The translations under genes and the position numbers were made by a program. DNA of 64,000 nucleotides from a bacterium (GTDB taxonomy: Bacteria > Armatimonadota > Fimbriimonadia > Fimbriimonadales > Fimbriimonadaceae). Location of the stretch: the NCBI GenBank assembly GCA_013823945.1, contig PNMZ01000001.1, positions 620,001 to 684,000 on the forward strand, given 5' to 3'. The notes below the pieces were generated by a model that was not told the DNA's origin, searched no databases, and worked only from the letters and a program-made list of their open reading frames with translations. Below, piece by piece: positions 24,643 to 33,357 of this stretch (position 1 is its first letter; the number at the start of each line of letters is the position of its first letter).

Positions 24643-27600
24643 CTAAAATCGGGTTGTCCAGGTCACGCCCACTTTCCAAGGCAGTGTTTCCGTCGTTGAA
24701 ATATTGAACCGCGCCCGCGATAAAAAGGGATCGCGCGAAGGTGGACGATAGCTCAGCCTAAGCTCAAATTTAAGCGGATCATTCCCCTGTTGCGTGATCT
24801 GGCGCGAAGCTTCTAAATACAACCCACGCGACATTTCACGTCCCCCTCGCGCAATCGCACCATCGAACGGATTGTAATCCAATGCCAAATAGTCCAAATC
24901 CAAAGCCCGCGCCAAGCTGGTTGTCCACCCTTGCGTCAGTGTCGGAATCGCCAACGAGAAAATGCTGCCTGTGAGCTGACTGCGATCCGTACCCAAGGCC
25001 GAACCGATCAATGACTCGATGAAATCGCGCTGACCAACGATGGCTCGAATTTCTTCGATTGACAAATCTGGCGGATCAGAAGTGCCGTTGATTCGTACAC
25101 CCTCTGGATTCAACAAGTTACCCTGAACTTGCAAATTCAACCGATATGTCTGATACTCTCCACCCGATCTTCTCGCCGTAACGACCGTCCAGCCCGACAA
25201 GTCAATTTCCGCCCTTGCCTCGCCGCCAAAACCAGATGTGACCAAAACTGTCCCCTCTTCCAAAGTAACTCGACTCGAAGGCAATGTCAAACTTCCTGAA
25301 TCAACTGTGAAAGGTGCCCGAATTTCTAGAGCCGAAAGCGACCCATTCAAGACTGTCGCGCCATTCAAACGCATATTCACAAGCGAAACATTGAGCTGAG
25401 AACCAGGAAGTGCCTCGAGCCTAAAGTTATCAAAACGGGGATTAATCGCGAGCTCACCTCCGCCACCGCCCTGCGGAAAAGCGGGGGGCAATGTGACATT
25501 CAAGTTTCGTCCTGTCAATCCGCCTTGAATCACAGGTTCACCAACACTACCAGCTAGTCGCACTTCCCCGTTCAATGTTCCCGTGGATGGGCTGGTTGCT
25601 TCAAAGAATGCTGGCTCACCCGGCCGCGCCGCTGGGTTCGCCAATCGGATTTTCTCTGAAAATGCAAATCGGTCAAATTTCAACGACGTCCCATCAAATG
25701 AGGCATCCATCAGAGCATCTAACGTAAAGTCTCCCTGCAAAAACTTCTGCAAATTGAGGTCAGCGACAACGGCGATTGTTCCCCCGAGCGATCCATCTGC
25801 CGAACCAGAAACCTTAACCGCTGAGTCTGTCAACTCGACCGCCATCTTGGCATTCTGTAAAGCCAATTCTGTTCCATCAAAGGCCAACCGACCACCCCCT
25901 CCCTCAGGCCCCACAAAGCCTGCAGAACCAGAAAGCCTAAACCCATTTCGATCTCCCGCCACTCCAAATCGCCCGGAAACTACTCCCTCGCTCCGATCCA
26001 GATTAACCCCCGTTAAATACTCCGAAAACAACTTGAGATCTCGGCGTCCTAAATTCAAATCAGCCGTTGCCTGACCAGAAGGATTCTCGGCTAAAGCGGA
26101 GAGGGGGATCCTTGCCGCCAAATCTCCTTCAATCCCACGAAACCTCAATTTCCCCAAAATGTCAAACTGGTCGTTCGCAAATTCAATCCCACTCAGATTA
26201 GCTTCTATAGGCAAGTCAATAAGCCTCCCCTCCTCCCCTCTAATCTGCACCCCTGAAACCTCCGCACTCGCTTGACCAACGAGATTCTTGGTGTCCCCCT
26301 CAACAATAAAGTCAGCATTCACGCTGGCATGAAATTCCGGTGCGTCCTCCGCCAAAAGTGAAAGTACATAGGGATCAAATTCTACAAATCGTCCAGACAT
26401 CGAGACGAAATCTGAGTCTGCATTTCTCTTCCAGTTTCCCTTTAACGTAGCAAGCGATTCCTGCCCGTCTTCTTCCGCCGGAATACGCCATTCCAATTTT
26501 GCCACGGTCACTTCGTTTGCCGACCCCACCCCCTGCAACTCAATGTTCCCCAACTGCCTTCCGAGCGACTCAAATTTCTGCCCGACCAAACTGCGCACAT
26601 CAACCCGCCAATCTTCGCCAGATTTGTTGAAAGCAATTTCTGCCGAAACCAATCCTTCCAAATCTCGCACGACGCGCTCACTTTGAATGTCCGGCAATCG
26701 AATCTGGCGACTCGCCGCCCGCAACACCCCAGCAACCTCCAAATTTGTGACCCAAAGCTCGCCTTTCAGGTCTCCAGATTCCAAAGCGTATGTTGTTTCC
26801 GGCACCTCAACCAACCCTTGCAAAGAGCTCAAGCCGCCACTCAGCGTAACTATGCCGTCGCGAATCCCAACTTGCAAAACACCCGAACCAGCATCAAAGT
26901 CATTGATCTCAGTCCCCTCAAATCGGAGAGTTGAACTGCCCACCCATGCCCCAGCTGAATCAGTTTCAAAGACCCCCGACCCATCCACCTGCCCCGCAAT
27001 CTCAACCAACTCCTGATCAACGGGCAACTTGTCAAGCGGCAAATTCTCGATTGCAAACTCCACCCTCCCATCACCCGAAGTAATTCCAACCGAGCCGTTT
27101 GCGGAAACCGTCCCCTCTCCTATTTGAGCAACTGCGTTCTCAAACTGCACCTCACTTCCGCTCACCCTGAGATCCGCGACAACCCCTGCAAGCTCAACCC
27201 CTTCAATCAGAATGTCTGAACCAGTTACCCTGCCCGAGAGCATCGGTTCGGATATCGTCCCCGACAATAACACTTCTTCAGCCCCAACTTTTCCGATAAG
27301 TGGTAACTGAGGCACCAAATCAGCTACAAACAGATCATTGCCACGAAAAACACCAGTGAGTCGTTGGCTATCCAACTCGAGCTGGACATCTCCCGTAATC
27401 GCCCCTAGACCATAAGCGACATTCAAATCGCTCGCTGTCACCTGATTGCCCAAATACGTCACAGTTGCAGTACCTTTCGGAATCGATATTTCCCCTACTG
27501 AAACATCCAAAACCGTCGAATCAATTCGGACAACTGGTTCGGCCACCTTTCCTGTGATCCGTCCCGATCCATAGCCAACTCCCCGGACTTGATCTTGCCA

Positions 27601-29232
27601 AGCCGACAAGTCCATTCCCGCTAGATCCACTTCCAAGTCAATCGTCTGAGTATCTGTCAAGATTCGGCCCGATAGACTCGCAGTACCTGTCGGTCCACTC
27701 AAGATGCCTCGCTCTATTTGGGCGACATTGTTCTTCCAAAGCACCCGCCCATCAACATCTCCCAGCAAAACATCTCGATCAGGCAGATTCAGATTCGCAA
27801 CTCCCGTCAAATCAACCATCACTTCCGGTTTCGCTGGCGTACCCGATATCAAAGCCTGGCTTCGCCCGGCAACGACGACTTTGCCGGATTCAAATGGAAA
27901 TTCCAACCGCACCAGCCGATCACCGTCCGTCCGCAGAATTCCTGTTACAAAGTTCCTCCGAAAATTCTCGGTCACCCACCCACTCACCGGAGTCCCTCGC
28001 CAGACCGCTTTGTCCACGACCACGCTTACGACTTCCGAATTGGCGATCACGTTGCCACTCAACTTTTGCGCCGATTCCCCCGCAAATCGCAAATCCCCTA
28101 ATGTCCAGTTCCCGTTCACCGAGAACTTCTCGTTCTGGATCGATGCCGATCCGTCAAACACGCCCCGTTCAAACCCCAAGCCTCTAGGGATCGCCTTCCG
28201 TACAACCGGCCACAACGTCGCTGGACGGCTCACTTCGACCCGCAATTTCCCAGAAGCCGCAAATTTGTCTTTCCAACTGATCGGCCCTTCCCAAATCAAA
28301 CTCTGACCAACCCCGACAACTCTTCCTGACAACTCCATTGCCCCTGGATAAAGCTCGATTTTTGCCGTGATCGCAGAGGGATCAAAAAAATCCGAGTGTC
28401 TTATCCCCGCACCCGAGACCGCCAAGCTTCCTCGATATTCTTCGAGTCCTTTCTCATCGCCCGACACCGTCAAATTTCCCTCGGCACTGAGCGACTCTGC
28501 CTGCCACGGCTTCAATTCAGTTACAAGCTCGGCTGGTAACCATCGTTCCAACGTCGGTCGCGCTTGCCGCAGGTTTAGCCGCATCTCTGTCAAGTCAACT
28601 CGATACCGATTTTCTAAATCGAATTGCCCGCCCATTCTGGAAACTAGCGTATCGCCCCATTCCAGATCCGAGGCAATCACATTCAGCTTTCCGTCGGTCG
28701 AAAAATCAACATTCTTCAACACAAATTCATCGACCAATTGCGGTTTCCGACTTTCATCAATCAGCCTGACTCGTGCTTGGTTCAGAGTCACGAATATCGG
28801 TTGTGGCACCGCATTAGGGTCATCTGGCGGGAGCAAGTCAAACGCCGTAAATGATCCATCCGTTCGTCGTCGAATCGTTGCATCCACATCTAAGAGCTGA
28901 ACCTGAATTGTTCCCGCAAGTCTCTGAACCCGGACCTTTTTAACCCGTCCAATTTCCTCTCCATTCAGCCCCAGAACCGCAACTTCGTACGCCTCTCCGC
29001 TTTGGGTGACCGGATCAATGGAGTAACTTTCCGACTTCAGACGCACTGCACCGTTTCGACCCATATAGGTGAAATCAAAGCCCGTCCCCGGTGCCGCCAG
29101 AACCTCCAAGCAATTAAACAGATAAAGCCCGGACATGAAGAGCAATATCAGTGCAGGGATCCAGGCAACCAAAAGCCGCCCCAATCCCAAAAATCCGCGC
29201 CAAACCGCGTCTTTGACTCGCTTTAAACTCAA
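24643..29232 (-). CDS. tamB: TamB-like translocation/assembly module protein
   Basis: A 1529-residue protein. One N-terminal transmembrane anchor (about 12-38) is followed by over 1100 residues of repetitive beta-strand character (AsmA/TamB-like, many G-x-[VL]-x-[VL] units) and a C-terminal DUF490 (TamB) domain ending in SARFNISTTETLPWKVGVTW. Such proteins form a hydrophobic groove bridging the inner and outer membranes and move phospholipids or help BamA-family proteins. The length exceeds that of E. coli TamB (1259). The start is TTG at 29232. The gene lies upstream of bamA in the same orientation, a common pairing. Confidence 0.92.
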   Translation of the reverse strand: MSLKRVKDAVWRGFLGLGRLLVAWIPALILLFMSGLYLFNCLEVLAAPGTGFDFTYMGRNGAVRLKSESYSIDPVTQSGEAYEVAVLGLNGEEIGRVKKVRVQRLAGTIQVQLLDVDATIRRRTDGSFTAFDLLPPDDPNAVPQPIFVTLNQARVRLIDESRKPQLVDEFVLKNVDFSTDGKLNVIASDLEWGDTLVSRMGGQFDLENRYRVDLTEMRLNLRQARPTLERWLPAELVTELKPWQAESLSAEGNLTVSGDEKGLEEYRGSLAVSGAGIRHSDFFDPSAITAKIELYPGAMELSGRVVGVGQSLIWEGPISWKDKFAASGKLRVEVSRPATLWPVVRKAIPRGLGFERGVFDGSASIQNEKFSVNGNWTLGDLRFAGESAQKLSGNVIANSEVVSVVVDKAVWRGTPVSGWVTENFRRNFVTGILRTDGDRLVRLEFPFESGKVVVAGRSQALISGTPAKPEVMVDLTGVANLNLPDRDVLLGDVDGRVLWKNNVAQIERGILSGPTGTASLSGRILTDTQTIDLEVDLAGMDLSAWQDQVRGVGYGSGRITGKVAEPVVRIDSTVLDVSVGEISIPKGTATVTYLGNQVTASDLNVAYGLGAITGDVQLELDSQRLTGVFRGNDLFVADLVPQLPLIGKVGAEEVLLSGTISEPMLSGRVTGSDILIEGVELAGVVADLRVSGSEVQFENAVAQIGEGTVSANGSVGITSGDGRVEFAIENLPLDKLPVDQELVEIAGQVDGSGVFETDSAGAWVGSSTLRFEGTEINDFDAGSGVLQVGIRDGIVTLSGGLSSLQGLVEVPETTYALESGDLKGELWVTNLEVAGVLRAASRQIRLPDIQSERVVRDLEGLVSAEIAFNKSGEDWRVDVRSLVGQKFESLGRQLGNIELQGVGSANEVTVAKLEWRIPAEEDGQESLATLKGNWKRNADSDFVSMSGRFVEFDPYVLSLLAEDAPEFHASVNADFIVEGDTKNLVGQASAEVSGVQIRGEEGRLIDLPIEANLSGIEFANDQFDILGKLRFRGIEGDLAARIPLSALAENPSGQATADLNLGRRDLKLFSEYLTGVNLDRSEGVVSGRFGVAGDRNGFRLSGSAGFVGPEGGGGRLAFDGTELALQNAKMAVELTDSAVKVSGSADGSLGGTIAVVADLNLQKFLQGDFTLDALMDASFDGTSLKFDRFAFSEKIRLANPAARPGEPAFFEATSPSTGTLNGEVRLAGSVGEPVIQGGLTGRNLNVTLPPAFPQGGGGGELAINPRFDNFRLEALPGSQLNVSLVNMRLNGATVLNGSLSALEIRAPFTVDSGSLTLPSSRVTLEEGTVLVTSGFGGEARAEIDLSGWTVVTARRSGGEYQTYRLNLQVQGNLLNPEGVRINGTSDPPDLSIEEIRAIVGQRDFIESLIGSALGTDRSQLTGSIFSLAIPTLTQGWTTSLARALDLDYLALDYNPFDGAIARGGREMSRGLYLEASRQITQQGNDPLKFELRLSYRPPSRDPFLSRARFNISTTETLPWKVGVTWTTRF

Positions 29233-29251
29233 AATCTAAACCTAAGACGCG

Positions 29252-29725
29252 TTAACCCTCTTTATCAGTCCCCGAACCAACCAAGTATTGTGAGAAATGT
29301 TCAACGTGGTAACTGTCGTGCCCCACTAAAATCATACACAGATCACCTACCGTGAGATCACCAATTTGTGGGTGATTTACTGGCACAGTGAAATCCTCGA
29401 TCTCTTTGATCAAATCCACTGTGATACGCCGCTCTTCCGAAAATTTTTGAGCTTCTTCGAACGGATCGCTTGAGGCATAGTTCATCTCGATCGCTCTGGC
29501 TTCTTCATCCAGCGGCGTGATCGTTGCCCCTGGTTCCCGGAGAGCAAGCTCAATTCGCCCCCGCATGATCGGCTCCCAATCTGCCATGTGAGCGACAGCT
29601 TCCCGAAAACTAAACCGATCCTCATCCGTGACGCGATCCCAATCTGATGGATCAACCGCCATGACGATTCGCTCAATTGTCTGAGGCGACGCTTCTAGTG
29701 CCGGAATCAAATAAGGGTTCGTCAT
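29252..29725 (-). CDS. DinB-family protein
   Basis: A 157-residue four-helix DinB-like protein. The three metal-binding histidines can be placed: one in AVAHMADWE and two in GHDSYHVEH. DinB/YfiT folds bind a divalent metal and include thiol-dependent transferases (bacillithiol, mycothiol), but the substrate here is unknown. The start overlaps the upstream MFS transporter stop by 4 bases, so the two genes are probably cotranslated; a shared detoxification role is only a guess. Confidence 0.85.
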   Translation of the reverse strand: MTNPYLIPALEASPQTIERIVMAVDPSDWDRVTDEDRFSFREAVAHMADWEPIMRGRIELALREPGATITPLDEEARAIEMNYASSDPFEEAQKFSEERRITVDLIKEIEDFTVPVNHPQIGDLTVGDLCMILVGHDSYHVEHFSQYLVGSGTDKEG

Positions 29726-30912
29726 AGCTCCAGTTTAGCCGCCCTAGGCAGGGCCAGCGGAGCCATGAATGCAACCAAAACACAAATACCACCGGCAAAC
29801 AAATACGGCAACGGCGACCAAAAATCGAAAAGGGCTCCTCCAACAAGCGGCCCAAGCATAAACCCAACACTCCTTGCCGATTGAATAACCCCAAAAACCT
29901 CCCCTTGCCGATCATCGCTCACCGCCTTGCTGCATAACCCGTTTACGGTCGGATTAGCCACGCTCGTCCCCACCGCATAAAGAAAACTCGCCAAAAACAA
30001 TCCCGCTAAGCCCGGCGCAAACGGGGTCATAGCCAAACCGATACCCTGAAGCAAATATGAACCAACCAACAAAACCGGATCCTTAACATATTTGATAACC
30101 ACCCCCAAAACAACCGCTTGAATCACTAATCCAACCACTGCTTCAAAACTAAAGAGCATTCCAAATTCTCTCTGTCCATAACCCCACGTCTGGTTCAAGA
30201 GCCGAGCAAATGTCCCTTCCAGAGCAGATAAGGAAAACCAAGCCGCACCCGCCAAAACAATCAGCGGCAACAACCTCGGAAACTCCCGAACCAGAGGGCC
30301 GAATCCGAACTTCCGACGAATCCCTACTTCTGCCGCGCGGCCAAAGTGACCAAACTGCCACACCAAAAAAGCCCCCGTTAAGGACATTCCCATACCAATC
30401 CAACCCACCCATTGAGACCCCAAATACTCCGCCACAAAGCCACCAATTGCCGGCCCACAAATTAGGCCCACGCTCTGAGCCGCACTCATCTTCCCCAAAG
30501 CTGCCGTCCTGACCTCCTCACTTGAACCATCCGCAATGCTCGCTTGGGCAACCGCAACATTCGCGCCTCCCAAACCTGCAAGGACACGGCTCAGAAGCAA
30601 AATCGGGCTCGACCAAGCAATTGCATAAACTCCCATACTCAGTGCGCTCAGTAACGTACAGCCCAAAAACACCCGCTTTCGACCCCAAACATCACTCTTT
30701 GCTCCCCATATCGGACTGACAAAAAACTGCACGATGAACATGCTCGACAAGATAAACCCAATCAAAACCCCAACCGACAAGAACGGCGGCAACTGCCAAT
30801 TTTCCCGCTCCAAAAATGCCTCCGCCCGGAGCTGAATATCCGGAATGATCATCGTGAAACCCGCCAGATCCAATCCCACCGCAACGATGAGTGGCCAAGT
30901 TCCCCGATTCAT
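29722..30912 (-). CDS. Major facilitator superfamily transporter
   Basis: A 396-residue inner-membrane transporter with 12 hydrophobic segments. The loop 2-3 motif is GAKSDVWGRKRVFL (the MFS motif A pattern G-x-x-x-D-x-x-G-R-[KR]). RVLAGLGGANVAVAQASIAD and GPAIGGF resemble the drug:H+ antiporter-1 (TetA-like) branch. The substrate is unknown; efflux of a small hydrophobic compound is the likeliest role. It is the first gene of a pair with the DinB-like gene. Confidence 0.92.
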   Translation of the reverse strand: MNRGTWPLIVAVGLDLAGFTMIIPDIQLRAEAFLERENWQLPPFLSVGVLIGFILSSMFIVQFFVSPIWGAKSDVWGRKRVFLGCTLLSALSMGVYAIAWSSPILLLSRVLAGLGGANVAVAQASIADGSSEEVRTAALGKMSAAQSVGLICGPAIGGFVAEYLGSQWVGWIGMGMSLTGAFLVWQFGHFGRAAEVGIRRKFGFGPLVREFPRLLPLIVLAGAAWFSLSALEGTFARLLNQTWGYGQREFGMLFSFEAVVGLVIQAVVLGVVIKYVKDPVLLVGSYLLQGIGLAMTPFAPGLAGLFLASFLYAVGTSVANPTVNGLCSKAVSDDRQGEVFGVIQSARSVGFMLGPLVGGALFDFWSPLPYLFAGGICVLVAFMAPLALPRAAKLEL

Positions 30913-30967
30913 CGGGCAAGTCTAACCCAACACGCCAATCCCTAGTTCAACCCCGTTGCACTAAAGT

Positions 30968-31657
30968 TCACCAAGCTGGCTTATCCGTTCCCACTGGCTG
31001 GAAGAAGAAACACCCACTCGTCATTTTCTCTGGCACCATCTTGTAATCCGTTGGCTCAGATTCTTTCCCCGTCATATCGCTCAAGAGTTGGTTCAGCTCG
31101 CTCAGCATCGCCCTGTTGTAACCCGGCCAAACCTTCTGAATCACGCCATCACGATCAAAGAGATATATATAAACGGATTGCTTCGCCCCAAATGCTCGAA
31201 ATACTTTGTCATCCGTACTCGAAAGGATCGGATATGGCACCATAAAGTCCGTCTTGAACTTCTTCCCCCCTTTTGAATCAACATCTATGATCCCAAAGAA
31301 CTTCACCGCTGGCCCGTAATACAGCGACATGCTCGTCCAGTAGGGTTGAGATTCAATTGAACAAGGACATCCATCTTTAGTCATCACCAAAACCGATGGT
31401 TGACCCCCTATCAAAGCTTCTGCTGTCGCCTTCTCCCCTTCACTATCAACCAAAGAAAACTCTGGCCCTATTTTTCCCACAAAGGACTCCGCATTGACCT
31501 CCATTTCTTTAGTAACCGGATGCCGTGGAACCTCTTGAATATTGTAAGAACTACTCTCAACCCCGACCGCCATCGGTTCGCGATTCATCATCACAAATGA
31601 AACCCCTACCAAGCCAATCGTCAATACTCCAACAACAATCGGAAGAGGCTTCACCAT
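30968..31657 (-). CDS. Membrane-anchored thioredoxin-fold (redoxin) protein
   Basis: A 229-residue protein. An N-terminal hydrophobic anchor (about 5-24) is followed by an AhpC/TSA- or TlpA-like domain beginning IGPEFSLVDSEG. The active-site region reads VMTKDGCPCSIES, a C-x-C pair (Cys97, Cys99) rather than the usual C-x-x-C. IYLFDRDGVIQKVWPGYN matches the later strand of the fold. It probably acts in thiol redox chemistry on the outer face of the cytoplasmic membrane. It is divergent from the selenoprotein gene with 61 bases between them; shared regulation and redox function are plausible. Confidence 0.75.
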   Translation of the reverse strand: MVKPLPIVVGVLTIGLVGVSFVMMNREPMAVGVESSSYNIQEVPRHPVTKEMEVNAESFVGKIGPEFSLVDSEGEKATAEALIGGQPSVLVMTKDGCPCSIESQPYWTSMSLYYGPAVKFFGIIDVDSKGGKKFKTDFMVPYPILSSTDDKVFRAFGAKQSVYIYLFDRDGVIQKVWPGYNRAMLSELNQLLSDMTGKESEPTDYKMVPEKMTSGCFFFQPVGTDKPAW

Positions 31658-31718
31658 ATCCTAATTCTACGTGGCTTTCTCGACTCGCAATGGGGATGAA
31701 ACCTGCCAAAATAGGGCC

Positions 31719-31955
31719 ATGAAGAAACTCACCATCGAATATTGCGTTCGCTGAAACTATATGCCCCACGCCGCCAGGTTGGCGGAACTCTTTCTAGCCG
31801 AATTCAATCTCGAAACCGAATACATCAAAGGCGATCACGGAATCCTTGAAGTCAAACATGGCGATGACATCGTCTACACCAATCGGCAAAATCTCGGCTA
31901 CAAACCCACAAATGAAGAGGCCCGAGCCGCGATGCAAGCCCACCTCAATAGGTAA
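31719..31955 (+). CDS. SelW/Rdx-family selenoprotein (in-frame UGA read as selenocysteine)
   Basis: Read through the TGA at 31752-31754, the frame from ATG 31719 to TAA 31955 encodes 78 residues. It matches the Rdx (SelW/SelT/SelH, PF10262) layout: TIEYC-V-R-U at residues 5-12 gives the C-x-x-U redox motif (Cys9, Sec12), then a helix AARLAELFLAEF, then GILEVKHGD corresponding to the conserved G-x-[FL]-E-V strand and turn. Many bacterial relatives have Cys at the UGA position. A SECIS-like hairpin follows the UGA. The family folds like thioredoxin and acts in thiol redox reactions, though substrates are unknown. An ordinary gene caller would report only the piece after the UGA, from 31761. Confidence 0.85.
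31755..31790 (+). promoter_or_regulatory. Bacterial SECIS-like hairpin
   Basis: CCGCC (31771-31775) and GGCGG (31781-31785) form a perfect 5-base GC stem around the loop AGGTT. The loop lies 21 bases after the UGA, within the 16-37 base window known for bacterial SECIS elements. It contains G-G-U, as does the AGGUCU loop of E. coli fdhF that SelB recognises. The stem lies inside the coding sequence, as expected for bacteria. Confidence 0.65.
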
Positions 31956-32029
31956 CAAAGCCCCGGTATCAAAAAAACCTGACACCCAATCCCTACCTAA
32001 ACGTAATCATTCTTAGGGCACCTATCACC

Positions 32030-33181
32030 ATGAAAGCCGGAAGCGTCATCCTCGTCGGTCTCGGATTGTTCGGCACTGTTTTTGCCGCCAGTCTCCTAGC
32101 ATTTAATTTTGCCAATCTGGGTGCAGTCAATTCCAAAGCTCCCATCATCGTCAACACCAATTCTGCCCCCACCCTCGCCGCCCAAAACGCCGCCAAATCA
32201 CTCCCCGACTTCACCGCCGCTGCGGAGCAAATCCTCCCGAGCATTGTCAGTATCACGACTCTCGCGGAAGGAGAAAACTGGTTTGGCGAGCGGTTTGTCC
32301 AGCCCTCGGGCTCCGGCTCGGGAGTCGTTTTGAGCAAATCTGGACATATCGTCACAAACAATCACGTCGTCACCTCCGGTGGGCGCAGAATGGCCGATCG
32401 CATCATTGTCAAGTTCAGCGACGGCGAAACGTCTGAAGCCAAAATCATCGGCACTGACCCCCGTTCTGATATCGCAGTTCTCAAAGTCGAACGAAAGGAT
32501 CTCACCCCAATCGCGGTAGGAGATTCGGAGGCACTCAAAGTCGGTCAATGGGTCGTCGCAGCCGGAAATCCTCTCGGATTTGAACAAACCATCAGCGTCG
32601 GAATTGTCTCCAGCAAGGGCCGACCACTCAAAACCGACGACTACGCCATATTTGTTGACGGCATCCAAACTGACGCTGCCATCAACCAAGGCAACTCCGG
32701 TGGTGCCCTCTGCGACGCCCAAGGTCGCCTCGTTGGAATCAACACCATGATCGCATCTACCGACCAAGGAAGTATCGGGATCGGATTCGCAATCCCCGTC
32801 AACCGAGTCCAAGAAGTCGTAGATGAAATTCTAAAATTTGGAGCCGCGCGATACGGACGAATCGGAATCGCGGTTCGGTCAGACTCCAGCATCCTTGGTC
32901 TGAGCCAAATCCGAGACCGCCTTCGCCGCCAAGTGGGTGCCGAAAAAGAACCTCCCAGCCAAGGTGTTATCGTGAGTCAGGTCTATCAGGGCCCCGCTGC
33001 TGAAGCCGGAATTAGACCCCTCGATGTCATCACCAAAATCGACGGCAAACTGATGACTTCGACCGAAGACTACCAAGTCTTCATGGCCGACAAAAAGCCC
33101 GGGCAAACCCTGAAAATTGAATACTGGTCACGCGGTGAAACCCGATCAGCGAATCTCACCCTCGTCGACGCTCAGCTCTAA
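32030..33181 (+). CDS. HtrA/DegP-like trypsin-type serine protease with one PDZ domain
   Basis: A 383-residue envelope protease. An N-terminal hydrophobic segment (5-29) probably anchors it in the inner membrane. The S1C catalytic triad is His112 (TNNHVV), Asp147 (RSDIAVLKV) and Ser223 (GNSGGAL). Residues about 285-378 form a single PDZ domain (GPAAEAGIRPLDVITKIDG). This DegS-like layout (one anchor, one PDZ) fits a stress-sensing or quality-control protease for outer-membrane proteins. It is a single gene, with the small lipoprotein following in the same direction. Confidence 0.95.
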   Translation: MKAGSVILVGLGLFGTVFAASLLAFNFANLGAVNSKAPIIVNTNSAPTLAAQNAAKSLPDFTAAAEQILPSIVSITTLAEGENWFGERFVQPSGSGSGVVLSKSGHIVTNNHVVTSGGRRMADRIIVKFSDGETSEAKIIGTDPRSDIAVLKVERKDLTPIAVGDSEALKVGQWVVAAGNPLGFEQTISVGIVSSKGRPLKTDDYAIFVDGIQTDAAINQGNSGGALCDAQGRLVGINTMIASTDQGSIGIGFAIPVNRVQEVVDEILKFGAARYGRIGIAVRSDSSILGLSQIRDRLRRQVGAEKEPPSQGVIVSQVYQGPAAEAGIRPLDVITKIDGKLMTSTEDYQVFMADKKPGQTLKIEYWSRGETRSANLTLVDAQL

Positions 33182-33219
33182 CTCGACACTTGGCCCGCTT
33201 TTTGCCTTAAACTACTGGT

Positions 33220-33357
33220 ATGAAGCGCACCATTCTCCTTCTCACGATGAGTGCCATCGTGTTTATTCTCGCTGGTTGTGGCGGCAATGACCCTATGAAA
33301 ACAAGCATCGACCCTGGTCACACAACCACTACCACCACCCATCACGCCAATAATTGA
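33220..33357 (+). CDS. Small lipoprotein, 45 residues
   Basis: A short frame with a clear lipoprotein signal: MKRT, a hydrophobic core, then ILAGC (Cys20 lipidated). The mature part is only 26 residues, with a Thr/His tail (HTTTTTTHHANN) that might bind metal. No family is recognised. It begins 38 bases after htrA in the same direction and overlaps the convergent sirtuin gene by 16 bases. The strong signal peptide argues that it is real despite its size. Confidence 0.65.
   Translation: MKRTILLLTMSAIVFILAGCGGNDPMKTSIDPGHTTTTTTHHANN

Noticed and set aside
31761-31955. Separate 64-codon gene starting at ATG 31761
   Set aside because: It is the second half of the selenoprotein frame; starting there would drop the redox motif and the upstream strand.
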